Positions 52,030-59,080 of a stretch of 64,000 nt of DNA are shown here, in pieces. The translations under genes were made by a program, and so were the position numbers. The DNA comes from a virus. How positions within the stretch are numbered: the stretch's first letter is position 1; each line of letters starts with the position of its first letter. The notes under the pieces are model-generated. The model ran no database searches. It saw nothing but the letters and a program-made list of their open reading frames with translations, and was not told where the DNA came from. The DNA is taken from IMG/VR virus record IMGVR_UViG_3300021963_007714, positions 45,029-109,028 of that record. The stretch is one strand, 5' to 3'.

Positions 52030-52103
52030 TCCCTGTATCTCGGCATTAAATATTCCATATTATGGCAACTATAAAGGCACAACATGGAATCAAGATACAG
52101 GGA
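52030..52103 (+). promoter_or_regulatory. Long hairpin enclosing the start codon of the polymerase gene
   Basis: TCCCTGTATCT (52030-52040) is perfectly complementary to AGATACAGGGA (52093-52103). Nested inside, ATTCCAT (52052-52058) pairs with ATGGAAT (52084-52090), which contains the ATG at 52084. The AAGG Shine-Dalgarno-like sequence lies in the apical loop. The start codon would be hidden when folded, suggesting translational control. Confidence 0.6.
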
Positions 52104-53748
52104 ACTAGAACACCTCATCACTAAATTTACCAGGCAAATACCCGATACTGAAGAATACAACCAAAGACTAGCAGAAGAATTAGAACTAATAGCACAATTA
52201 GGTTTTGCCAAACACTTTCTAAGAGTTAGGGAAATACTGGATCTAACTCGTGACATTCCACATATAACCAGAGGATCAGCAGGCTCAAGCCTGATCTGTT
52301 ATCTAATGGCTATATCAGATGTAGATCCTGTAAAAGAACGCATACCCCTGGCAAGGTTTATGAATCCCAAGCGTGATGACTTACCTGACATTGACTTAGA
52401 CTTCCCTCACTGGCAACAGGAAACTGTTATGAACAGGATCTACAAAAGATGGCCAGGACAATCAGCCCGTGTTAGCAACTATGTAACCTATAAAGAAAAG
52501 TCTGCCATACGTGAGGCAGCTAAGAGATATGGTGCTAAGGGTAGACTACCTCGCAATATTGATCTCGATAAGGTTGTGCCCGAGTTCGCAGATGATGCTA
52601 AAAGATTAGTTAAAAAACTATTAGGTAAGAAACGCTGTATATCCAAGCACTGCGGTGGCATACTGATCTTCGATCGAGCGGTGCCTAAGAGTCTAATCAA
52701 TGCCGAAAATCAAATTCTACTGGACAAGTATGAAATTGAGGACCTAGAACACTTTAAGATAGATATACTTGCCAACAGAGGACTGAGTCAACTATGGGAA
52801 ATAGAACAGCGTTCATTGTCTGACTATCCTGAACATGATGAGGCTACCAGCGAATTATTGTGTCGTGGTGATATACTGGGTGTAACACAGGGTGAATCAC
52901 CTGCTATGAAGCGTCTGTTTCGTGCTATTCGTCCCAAGAGTAAAAGTGACTGCACTTTGGCCACTGCCCTAATTCGTCCAGTAGCTACACAAGGTCGTCG
53001 TAAGGCTTCATTCTTTCAAGACTGGTCTAAAGATGGCTTTCAAGATACCATAGTGTTCGAAGATGATGCCATAGAACTTATATCAGAAATTTTAGGCTGT
53101 GATAGTTATACCGCAGACATGTGGCGTCGTGCCTTTGCTAAAAAGAACGAAGAAAAGATGTTTGAGTTCCTACAACTAGTGGGCGATCATCCACGCAAAG
53201 ACGATGTGTTCATGGCGCTGAAAGAACTCAGTCACTTTGGTCTATGCCGTGCTCATGCTATAAATTTAGGTAGATTGATTTGGGCTTTAGCATACCAAAA
53301 GGCACATAATCCCGAAGCGTTCTGGCGTGCTGCTCTAAAACACTGTCAGGGATCATATGCTCGTTGGGTCTATTGGCAAGAGGCCAAGTTGGCTGGTGCT
53401 GTGCCTGCCATAGGTCAAGGTGGAGAAATTGAGGACCTAATGAAAACAGGTCGTTGGCGTTCAAAGAGTTTTATACCTGTATGCCAAGAAGTACGAAAGC
53501 CTGGGCAGGTAGAGTTCTGCGGCCTGGTAGCAAACTATCGTGTGTTTAAATCAAAGCCCAAAGAGTATATCACATTCGTCACACTGGGCACAGGCAACGG
53601 GCGTTATTTAGATGTGGTCCTACCTCATGCTGTGAGCCTACATGATCATCCTATCATATGGGGAACGGGCAAATTGGGGTATAAAAATAACACAGAGTAT
53701 GTTACAGTATACAAGCATAAAAGAATCAAACTACAAGAATTAGTATGA
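52084..53748 (+). CDS. Minimal C-family (DnaE-like) DNA polymerase
   Basis: 554 aa, half the size of bacterial DnaE (about 1160 aa). It lacks the N-terminal PHP domain and shows no C-terminal OB or tau-binding region. The palm is recognisable: RGSAGSSLICYLMAISDVDP, then FMNPKRDDLPDIDLDFP with catalytic Asp102 and Asp104, and FKIDIL with Asp227. Fingers-region matches include GESPAMKRLFRAI and GLCRAHAINLGRLIWALAYQ, followed by KAHNPEAFWRAAL. All three catalytic Asp of C-family polymerases are present. T4-like phages normally use a B-family polymerase, so this may be an accessory or translesion enzyme. Activity is unproven. Confidence 0.82.
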   Translation: MESRYRELEHLITKFTRQIPDTEEYNQRLAEELELIAQLGFAKHFLRVREILDLTRDIPHITRGSAGSSLICYLMAISDVDPVKERIPLARFMNPKRDDLPDIDLDFPHWQQETVMNRIYKRWPGQSARVSNYVTYKEKSAIREAAKRYGAKGRLPRNIDLDKVVPEFADDAKRLVKKLLGKKRCISKHCGGILIFDRAVPKSLINAENQILLDKYEIEDLEHFKIDILANRGLSQLWEIEQRSLSDYPEHDEATSELLCRGDILGVTQGESPAMKRLFRAIRPKSKSDCTLATALIRPVATQGRRKASFFQDWSKDGFQDTIVFEDDAIELISEILGCDSYTADMWRRAFAKKNEEKMFEFLQLVGDHPRKDDVFMALKELSHFGLCRAHAINLGRLIWALAYQKAHNPEAFWRAALKHCQGSYARWVYWQEAKLAGAVPAIGQGGEIEDLMKTGRWRSKSFIPVCQEVRKPGQVEFCGLVANYRVFKSKPKEYITFVTLGTGNGRYLDVVLPHAVSLHDHPIIWGTGKLGYKNNTEYVTVYKHKRIKLQELV

Positions 53749-54032
53749 AATCAAGACTACAGATATACACCAGTAAAGATGTCAAAGACCCCGCCTACAT
53801 AGTGGGAGAACGTGCCGCACTGAAAGAACTAGCACAGGCCTTAATTCAAGCAGCAGACAGCCCCGCAGGTTTTCAAACTGTAAACTTATACAAGGGCAAC
53901 GGGCACGACTATGAAATCTTTGTTACTAAGAATGTCAAAGAAGCAGAATGGCAGGACATGCCCTCTACAGCAGACAAGATGAATTTTATTTCTGAGTATC
54001 TTGATCTTAAAAATTCCTTATTAAACAAATAG
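53745..54032 (+). CDS. Small protein coupled to polymerase gene
   Basis: 95 aa, ATGA overlap with the polymerase gene. Segments YIVGERAALKELAQALIQAA and TVNLYKGNGHDYEIFVTKNV suggest a small alpha/beta protein. Coupling hints at a shared role with the polymerase, for example as a partner, but no domain is recognisable. Confidence 0.58.
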   Translation: MKSRLQIYTSKDVKDPAYIVGERAALKELAQALIQAADSPAGFQTVNLYKGNGHDYEIFVTKNVKEAEWQDMPSTADKMNFISEYLDLKNSLLNK

Positions 54033-54066
54033 TTGTAATAATTCTGTAATCATTAAATGCTAATAT
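54033..54066 (+). promoter_or_regulatory. Pho-box-like promoter upstream of phoX
   Basis: TTGTAAT-AATT-CTGTAAT (54033-54050) matches two PhoB half-sites (CTGTCAT) in direct orientation with the canonical 4-nt AT-rich gap. Eleven nt after the box starts a -10-like TAATAT (54061-54066), the distance expected for PhoB-dependent promoters. Three of 14 conserved bases differ from E. coli. Confidence 0.68.
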
Positions 54067-54109
54067 AAATGTAAATATTACTAACAATCATTTACATAGG
54101 AGAAAGCAG

Positions 54110-56317
54110 ATGATTACAGAGACTGAGAATACGTCTAATAATCCACACATCAGCGATGTGATTAAAGCGATGTTAGGCAATCCAAATCGCCGAAGTTTCC
54201 TAAAAGGAAGTTCGGCTTTTTTTACGGCTGCTACAGCAGCAACAATAGCAGGTTGTGCCAGTAGTGATGATGATCTACTACCGACACCGAGCACATTGAG
54301 TTTCGAAGCAGTTCCTAAGAACACATTTGACAAGGTCACACTACCCCCAGGTTATCAATTCACAGTGCTACATGGCACAGGAGATAGGCTAGTCAGTAGC
54401 ATTCCTGCCTATTCAAACAAGGGTGTAGAGACAGATGATTGGAGTCAGCGAGTGGGTGACCATCACGATGGCATTGAATTATTTCATATTGATGCCAATG
54501 GTAAGTATACCACACAGATGACTGGTCGTGCTGTGTTGGCAATGAATCACGAAAGTTCAGCAGACGCACATTTTTTCCACCCCAATGGACAGACCAGTAA
54601 CGGTCAAAATGGTAAAAAGTTTGATCAGTTTGGTCAATGGGATTTGGGTGTTCGTCCCGGATTAGAAGTATTAAAAGAAATCAATCACCACGGTGTCAGT
54701 CTCGTGGAGATTAACAAGGGTAGCACAGGTTGGACATACAAGGTAGATAGCGGATTAAATAGAAGGGTTACAGCACAAACTCCCGTGCGAATCAGCGGAC
54801 CGGCCGCAGACATGGCTAACATAAAAGGTTTAATGTCTACCAAGTTTGATCCAACAGGTGCTACCGCTCGCGGCACATTAAACAACTGCGGCACAGGGTC
54901 TACACCTTGGGGAACCATGCTGACCTGTGAAGAAAACTGGGCTGTATATACTCATATGCCCAAAGGCAGCAATCCAGTAGATGCCAGACTGGTTCAAACT
55001 CGCAAGCGTTATGGCGTAGCAGCAGAACCACTTTCCGGTAGTGCCACAGCCAGCACCAGTCAAGGATGGCATACTCCTTCAGACATGCCCGACACAGGTC
55101 TGCGTTTTAGTCGCTGGGATACCAGTGCTCGTGGAGCCACAGCACAGGAAGACTTTCGCAATGAACCACATACTTTTGGTTACAATGTAGAAATTGATCC
55201 TCTTAATCCCAATGCTCAACCAGTGAAGCGTGTGGCCATGGGTCGTTTCGCACACGAAGCCGCTGTATATGGTAAACTGGAAGCAGGTAAGCCTGTGGTG
55301 TTTTACATGGGCTGCGATAGTCGTAATGAGTATATCTATAAGTTTGTCAGTGCTCAACCTTGGAATCCTGCTGATGTGGGCGGCGGTATGGCTGCTGGTG
55401 ACAAATATCTCAACGAAGGTAAATTGTATGTGGCCAAGTTTAACAATGATGGAACAGGCACATGGATTGAATTGAGTATTGCCAATCCTGCTATTGCCAA
55501 CTATGCCACATTCAAATTTAATAATCAAGCAGAAATATTTGTATTCACTCGCATAGCCGCTGATGCTGTAGGTGCTACCAAAATGGATCGTCCAGAGTGG
55601 GGTGCTGTAAATCCTGCCAATGGCGAAATCTATTTTGCCCTGACCAACAACTCAGCCAGCAATCGCACTCCAATGACCACAGATGGTGCCAATCCAAGAA
55701 GTTATGCTGATCCCGATGGCAACAAGCGTACGGGCAACCCCAATGGACATATTATTCGTTGGCGTGAGACTGCTACAGGATTTCAATGGGATATCTTCTT
55801 GTTTGGTTCAGAAGAAGACAATGCTGCCAGCAACATTTCAAAACTCACTGCCAAGAATTCGTTTAGTAGCCCAGACGGATTGTGGTTTAGCAAGGCCACA
55901 GGTCTTTGCTGGATACAGACAGATGATGGTGCGTATACAGATGAAGTACATAATCAACTGTTAGTGGCCATTCCTGGTCGGGTAGGAGATGGTGGAGCTA
56001 AAACCATTACCAATACACTAAGCGGTGCTACTAAAGATCAGGCCACATTTGTGGGTGCTGAATTAGGCGAAACAAAATTGCGTCGATTCCTAACTGGTCC
56101 TGCTGGTTGTGAAATCACCGGTATCGCTGAATCCGCAGATGGACGCACTATATTTGTCAATGTTCAGCATCCAGGCGAGGACACAGAAGCCACTTTCTGG
56201 AAAGGATCTGCTCCACAAAGTCAATGGCCAGCCAATCAAGGCTATGGACCACAAGGGCGTCCTCGTTCAGCCACTTTGGTAATCACCAAGGTTGACGGCG
56301 GCTTAATCGGCCTATAA
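54110..56317 (+). CDS. phoX: PhoX-family alkaline phosphatase (DUF839), Tat-exported
   Basis: 735 aa behind AGGAGAAAGCAG. A Tat signal (NPNRRSFLKGSSAFF, twin Arg at 27-28) leads to TIAGC, a possible lipobox at Cys49. The DUF839 body includes TLPPGYQFTVLHGTGDRL, WSQRVGDHHDGIELF, VLAMNHESSADAHFF, TPWGTMLTCEENWAVY, RFAHEAAVY and YMGCDSRNEYIYKFV, then PDGLWFSKATGLCWIQTDDG. PhoX enzymes release phosphate from organic esters outside the cytoplasm using calcium and iron. With PstS downstream and a Pho box upstream it forms a phosphate-scavenging operon. Phage PhoX is unusual; cyanophages are known to carry PhoA and PstS. Confidence 0.92.
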   Translation: MITETENTSNNPHISDVIKAMLGNPNRRSFLKGSSAFFTAATAATIAGCASSDDDLLPTPSTLSFEAVPKNTFDKVTLPPGYQFTVLHGTGDRLVSSIPAYSNKGVETDDWSQRVGDHHDGIELFHIDANGKYTTQMTGRAVLAMNHESSADAHFFHPNGQTSNGQNGKKFDQFGQWDLGVRPGLEVLKEINHHGVSLVEINKGSTGWTYKVDSGLNRRVTAQTPVRISGPAADMANIKGLMSTKFDPTGATARGTLNNCGTGSTPWGTMLTCEENWAVYTHMPKGSNPVDARLVQTRKRYGVAAEPLSGSATASTSQGWHTPSDMPDTGLRFSRWDTSARGATAQEDFRNEPHTFGYNVEIDPLNPNAQPVKRVAMGRFAHEAAVYGKLEAGKPVVFYMGCDSRNEYIYKFVSAQPWNPADVGGGMAAGDKYLNEGKLYVAKFNNDGTGTWIELSIANPAIANYATFKFNNQAEIFVFTRIAADAVGATKMDRPEWGAVNPANGEIYFALTNNSASNRTPMTTDGANPRSYADPDGNKRTGNPNGHIIRWRETATGFQWDIFLFGSEEDNAASNISKLTAKNSFSSPDGLWFSKATGLCWIQTDDGAYTDEVHNQLLVAIPGRVGDGGAKTITNTLSGATKDQATFVGAELGETKLRRFLTGPAGCEITGIAESADGRTIFVNVQHPGEDTEATFWKGSAPQSQWPANQGYGPQGRPRSATLVITKVDGGLIGL

Positions 56318-56339
56318 ACTAGTAGCAAGGAGATCAATG

Positions 56340-56426
56340 ATGGCAAAACTAAAACAATGTTGGTGTTGGGTATGTGAAAAACTTCGTATGTGTTATTGCG
56401 AATGTAAGACTGCCTGCCGTTGTTGA
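56340..56426 (+). CDS. Cys-rich 28-aa peptide, metallothionein-like composition
   Basis: Starts at ATG 56340, 7 nt after AAGGAG (an ATG at 56337 is an alternative). Eight of 28 residues are Cys, arranged CWCWVC, then CYCECK and a final CRC. The spacing resembles metal-binding clusters but fits no named family I can confirm. It lies between phoX and pstS, in the same transcription unit. Metal handling for PhoX is one speculative role. Confidence 0.55.
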   Translation: MAKLKQCWCWVCEKLRMCYCECKTACRC

Positions 56427-56458
56427 TCTCAATCTAATTAAACTCAAAAGGAAATTAA

Positions 56459-57472
56459 ATGAAACGATTCTTAATGGCCACAGCGGCCGCTTTATTCTCT
56501 GTTGCTGTTCAAGCAGCAGAAATCACAGGGGCTGGTGCTACCTTTCCCTATCCTATCTATGCCAAATGGGCCGAAGCATATAACAAGGCCACTGGCAATA
56601 CCTTGAACTATCAAAGTATTGGTAGTTCAGGTGGTATTCGTCAAATCAACAACAAAACAGTATCATTTGGAGCCAGTGATGCTCCAGTAAAAGGAGAAGA
56701 TCTTGATAAACTTGGACAAGTTCAATTCCCTGCTATCATCGGTGGCACAGTGCCTGTTATCAATCTTGATGGCTTCAAGGCAGGTGAACTTCGCATCACA
56801 GGACCTGTCATGGCAGAAGTTTTTATGGGAAACATTACCAAATGGAATGACCCAAAACTACAAGCATTAAATCCAGGTAAAAAGTTACCAGACATGAACA
56901 TCACTGTGGTTCATCGTGCTGATGGTTCTGGCACTACTTTCAATTGGACCGACTACTTGACTGTGATCAGCCCAGAGTGGGAAAAGCGTGTGGGCCGTGG
57001 AGCAGCAGTAAAATGGCCTGCTACCAGTTCAGTTGGTGGCAAGGGTAACGAAGGTGTTGCTGCCAATGTAAATAGAATTAAAGGCAGTATTGGTTATGTT
57101 GAATATGCCTATGTTAAGAAAAATCTAATGAATTATATGTTGTTACAAAACAAGGCTGGTAACTTTGTTGCCCCTGATGATACAACTTTCGCAGCAGCCG
57201 CAGCGGGAGCAGATTGGTTCTCAGTTCCAGGAATGGGCTTGAGTATTGTAAATCAGGGCGGCAAGGATACTTGGCCTGTGACTACTGCTTCGTTTATAAT
57301 TATGTATAAGGAACCAGCAGACAAGCGAGCCAGCCAAGAAGTTATCAAGTTTTTTGATTGGGCATTCAAGAACGGTGCTAAGTTAAGCGCAGAACTTGAT
57401 TATGTTCACTTACCAGATAAACTACAGGCTGATATTCGCAGTCGTGTTTGGAGTCAAATTAAAAATCAATAG
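56459..57472 (+). CDS. pstS: Periplasmic phosphate-binding protein PstS
   Basis: 337 aa. The signal peptide ends at AVQA, followed by the PstS start AEITGAGATFPYPIYAKWAE. Phosphate-site motifs are visible: SIGSSGGIRQI, FGASDAPVKGEDL, VVHRADGSGTTFNWTDYL and SVGGKGNEGVAANV. It binds phosphate for the host PstCAB transporter, none of whose subunits are in this window. PstS is a well-known phage accessory gene in cyanophages. The sequence is of proteobacterial type, in line with a heterotrophic host. Confidence 0.95.
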   Translation: MKRFLMATAAALFSVAVQAAEITGAGATFPYPIYAKWAEAYNKATGNTLNYQSIGSSGGIRQINNKTVSFGASDAPVKGEDLDKLGQVQFPAIIGGTVPVINLDGFKAGELRITGPVMAEVFMGNITKWNDPKLQALNPGKKLPDMNITVVHRADGSGTTFNWTDYLTVISPEWEKRVGRGAAVKWPATSSVGGKGNEGVAANVNRIKGSIGYVEYAYVKKNLMNYMLLQNKAGNFVAPDDTTFAAAAAGADWFSVPGMGLSIVNQGGKDTWPVTTASFIIMYKEPADKRASQEVIKFFDWAFKNGAKLSAELDYVHLPDKLQADIRSRVWSQIKNQ

Positions 57473-57479
57473 GTGACGT

Positions 57480-57695
57480 ATGAGTGACGCAGCGGGTGGA
57501 TTTTTAGCAGTATTTGAACAAAGAGTAGGACAACTTAGAAAACGTCTTCGAGATGAATTAGACAAAGACAAACCCATCCGCTGTCGTAGAACACTTAAAA
57601 AAGTTATAAAAGAAATAAAAGAATGGGAAGATGTTCTACATCAACATCGTAAGGACACTAAACGGTGTCCGCATTGTGGGGAGAAGTTAGAATGA
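57480..57695 (+). CDS. Small coiled protein with zinc ribbon end
   Basis: 71 aa, 7 nt after pstS with a GGTGA-type site. The helical, basic body (VGQLRKRLRDELDKDKP, RTLKKVIKEIKEWEDVLHQH) ends in RCPHCGEKLE, a single CxxC half-site. It could dimerise around zinc. Part of the phosphate operon by position. Function unknown. Confidence 0.6.
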   Translation: MSDAAGGFLAVFEQRVGQLRKRLRDELDKDKPIRCRRTLKKVIKEIKEWEDVLHQHRKDTKRCPHCGEKLE

Positions 57696-57793
57696 CTACA
57701 GAACTTTGGTTGTTTGTATTAGCAGTATTTGCCATCACCGCCGCCATTGTTATACCTAATTTGATAACATGGCGACGTAGGCGAAAAGATTAA
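57692..57793 (+). CDS. Tiny single-span membrane protein
   Basis: 33 aa, starting in an ATGA overlap. One hydrophobic helix (ELWLFVLAVFAITAAIVIP) ends in an Arg/Lys cluster (WRRRRKD), a positive-inside anchor. It is the last gene of the phosphate operon and converges by 4 nt with the reverse-strand gene. Function unknown. Confidence 0.5.
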   Translation: MTTELWLFVLAVFAITAAIVIPNLITWRRRRKD

Positions 57794-57957
57794 CTCATTC
57801 CTAATGCTACGATAACAGACACAACCAATATTAAAAATACAATGAAACCTGACCTGTCCTTGTGACCACCATGGACAGGATCTACATCCCGAAAATCAGG
57901 CTTAGTTGTATTTTTCTTTTGTGCTGCTATCAGGGCTTGAAGTAGAACTGGCTTCAT
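57790..57957 (-). CDS. Small membrane protein overlapping terC
   Basis: 55 aa from ATG 57957 behind AAGGAAA, overlapping the terC 3' end by 56 nt in another frame. The charged middle (KPDFRDVDPVHGGHKDRSG) precedes a hydrophobic helix (FIVFLILVVSVIVALGM). The ribosome binding site and clear membrane helix support it, but overlap this long lowers confidence. Confidence 0.45.
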   Translation of the reverse strand: MKPVLLQALIAAQKKNTTKPDFRDVDPVHGGHKDRSGFIVFLILVVSVIVALGMS

Positions 57958-58630
57958 TTTTTGATTTCCTTATGCGTGTTCTATAATATTGCTTACAGGT
58001 TAAAACAATTGCTAGAACCCAAGGTAGTCCCATTTCGGACCAATCATGCAGGGGATCTATATACTTATCAACAAAGGGTTCTGCTACAATCATCTTAAAG
58101 GCCACAGCATATAATACAAATGCGCCGATAAAGATTGTGTCAGGATGCTTTTCTAATATACGAGCAACAATTGTACTACCAAACAAGATAATAGGAACAC
58201 TGACAAGAAGTCCAAATATAATTAATATCCAGTTTCCATTAGCAGCACCAGCAATAGCTAGGGCATTATCCAAGCCCATAACAGCATCTGCTAACACAAT
58301 AGTTGCCATAGCGCCCCAAAATGTGTCACTGGCCTTAACATCCTTATGATCATCACTGCCTGTGGTTAAACGCCAGGCAATCCATATAAGCATAAGACCA
58401 CCTATAAACCTAAGACCAGGAATCATAAGCAAATAGGTAAGTGCTGCTACACAGGCAAATCGAACAGCTACAGCACCAAATGTTCCCCATATCATGGCTC
58501 GCTTTCTTAAATTTTCGGGCAACTTATTAGCAGCCATGGCAATAACTAAGGCATTCTCACCACCTAAAACTACATCTATTAAAATAATAGCCAATAAGGC
58601 CCATAAAAATTCAAATGATAATATTTCCAT
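57902..58630 (-). CDS. TerC/YjbE-family integral membrane protein
   Basis: 242 aa with about seven membrane helices. The two paired acidic motifs of the TerC family are present: IDVVLGGENALVIAMA near residue 20 and LADAVMGLDNALAIAGA near 115. Members have been linked to manganese or calcium export and tellurite resistance, and are thought to serve metal loading of exported enzymes. A Ser/Thr-rich tail follows. Phage-borne copies are unusual. One possible link is metal supply for exported PhoX, which is inference. Confidence 0.9.
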   Translation of the reverse strand: MEILSFEFLWALLAIILIDVVLGGENALVIAMAANKLPENLRKRAMIWGTFGAVAVRFACVAALTYLLMIPGLRFIGGLMLIWIAWRLTTGSDDHKDVKASDTFWGAMATIVLADAVMGLDNALAIAGAANGNWILIIFGLLVSVPIILFGSTIVARILEKHPDTIFIGAFVLYAVAFKMIVAEPFVDKYIDPLHDWSEMGLPWVLAIVLTCKQYYRTRIRKSKNEASSTSSPDSSTKEKYN

Positions 58631-58665
58631 AAATTGTCCTGTACAAAATCATTTTATTTAATAAA

Positions 58666-58687
58666 AAAAGGCCCCTAAGGGCCTTTT
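58666..58687 (-). terminator. Terminator for reverse-strand winged-helix gene
   Basis: AAAAGGCCC-CTAA-GGGCCTTTT, a 9-bp perfect stem with runs of T on either strand. It separates the gene at 58706-58975 from terC and could work in both directions. Confidence 0.88.
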
Positions 58688-58705
58688 AGTTTGAACTGGA
58701 TCGAA

Positions 58706-58975
58706 TTACAGACCAAGTTGAAGAGCACGATAACCTGCAGCAATCAAACGACGGCTGGGTTGTCCCATAACGTATTCAGTAACTTGAACACCATTGCCTG
58801 CTTTGCGGCTGTTGGCATAAACAGCAAAACCAGCCTGACGGATACGGCTTGCTTCTGCTGAAATGTTCTTAATGCCAAAACGCTTTTCTGCCTGTGCAGG
58901 AGTAAGTTTCTCACCTGACTTAAGTGCGGTGAAAAGTTTATGGGTCTTAGTGCCTTCATTAATAGAATATAACAT
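58706..58975 (-). CDS. Small winged-helix-like phage protein
   Basis: 89 aa from ATG 58975, chosen for AGAGGAAAT just upstream; an upstream in-frame extension would cross the promoter. TKTHKLFTALKSGEKLTPAQ, then AEKRFGIKNISAEASRIRQAG and FAVYANSRKAGNG, resemble winged-helix DNA-binding proteins abundant in T4-like cyanophages. A role as a small transcriptional regulator is plausible. It has its own sigma70-type promoter and terminator, so it is an independent unit. Confidence 0.75.
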   Translation of the reverse strand: MLYSINEGTKTHKLFTALKSGEKLTPAQAEKRFGIKNISAEASRIRQAGFAVYANSRKAGNGVQVTEYVMGQPSRRLIAAGYRALQLGL

Positions 58976-59021
58976 ATTATTTCCTCTTAGATGTTTATAC
59001 TGCTTCTTAGCAGTTAGAGCA

Positions 59022-59050
59022 AGTATAGCAGTATAATTATAGTAGGTCAA
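59022..59050 (-). promoter_or_regulatory. Sigma70-type promoter, reverse strand
   Basis: On the reverse strand TTGACC (59050-59045), 17-bp spacer, TATACT (59027-59022). The hexamers are identical to those of the promoter at 35005-35033. Confidence 0.85.
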
Positions 59051-59065
59051 GAACTATTTTTGCCA

Positions 59066-59073
59066 AATAAATA
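59066..59073 (+). promoter_or_regulatory. T4-type late promoter variant (AATAAATA)
   Basis: AATAAATA ending 7 nt before the cyclase ATG at 59081. It predicts a nearly leaderless late transcript. Confidence 0.6.
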
Positions 59074-59080
59074 AAGTATC

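Noticed and set aside
54064-54071. TATAAATG as a late promoter for phoX
   Set aside because: The last base departs from the octamer, and the same region is better explained as the -10 element of the Pho-box promoter.
55079-55528. Reverse-strand open frame of 149 codons inside phoX
   Set aside because: It is fully antisense to conserved PhoX coding sequence, with no ribosome binding site and a composition typical of shadow frames.
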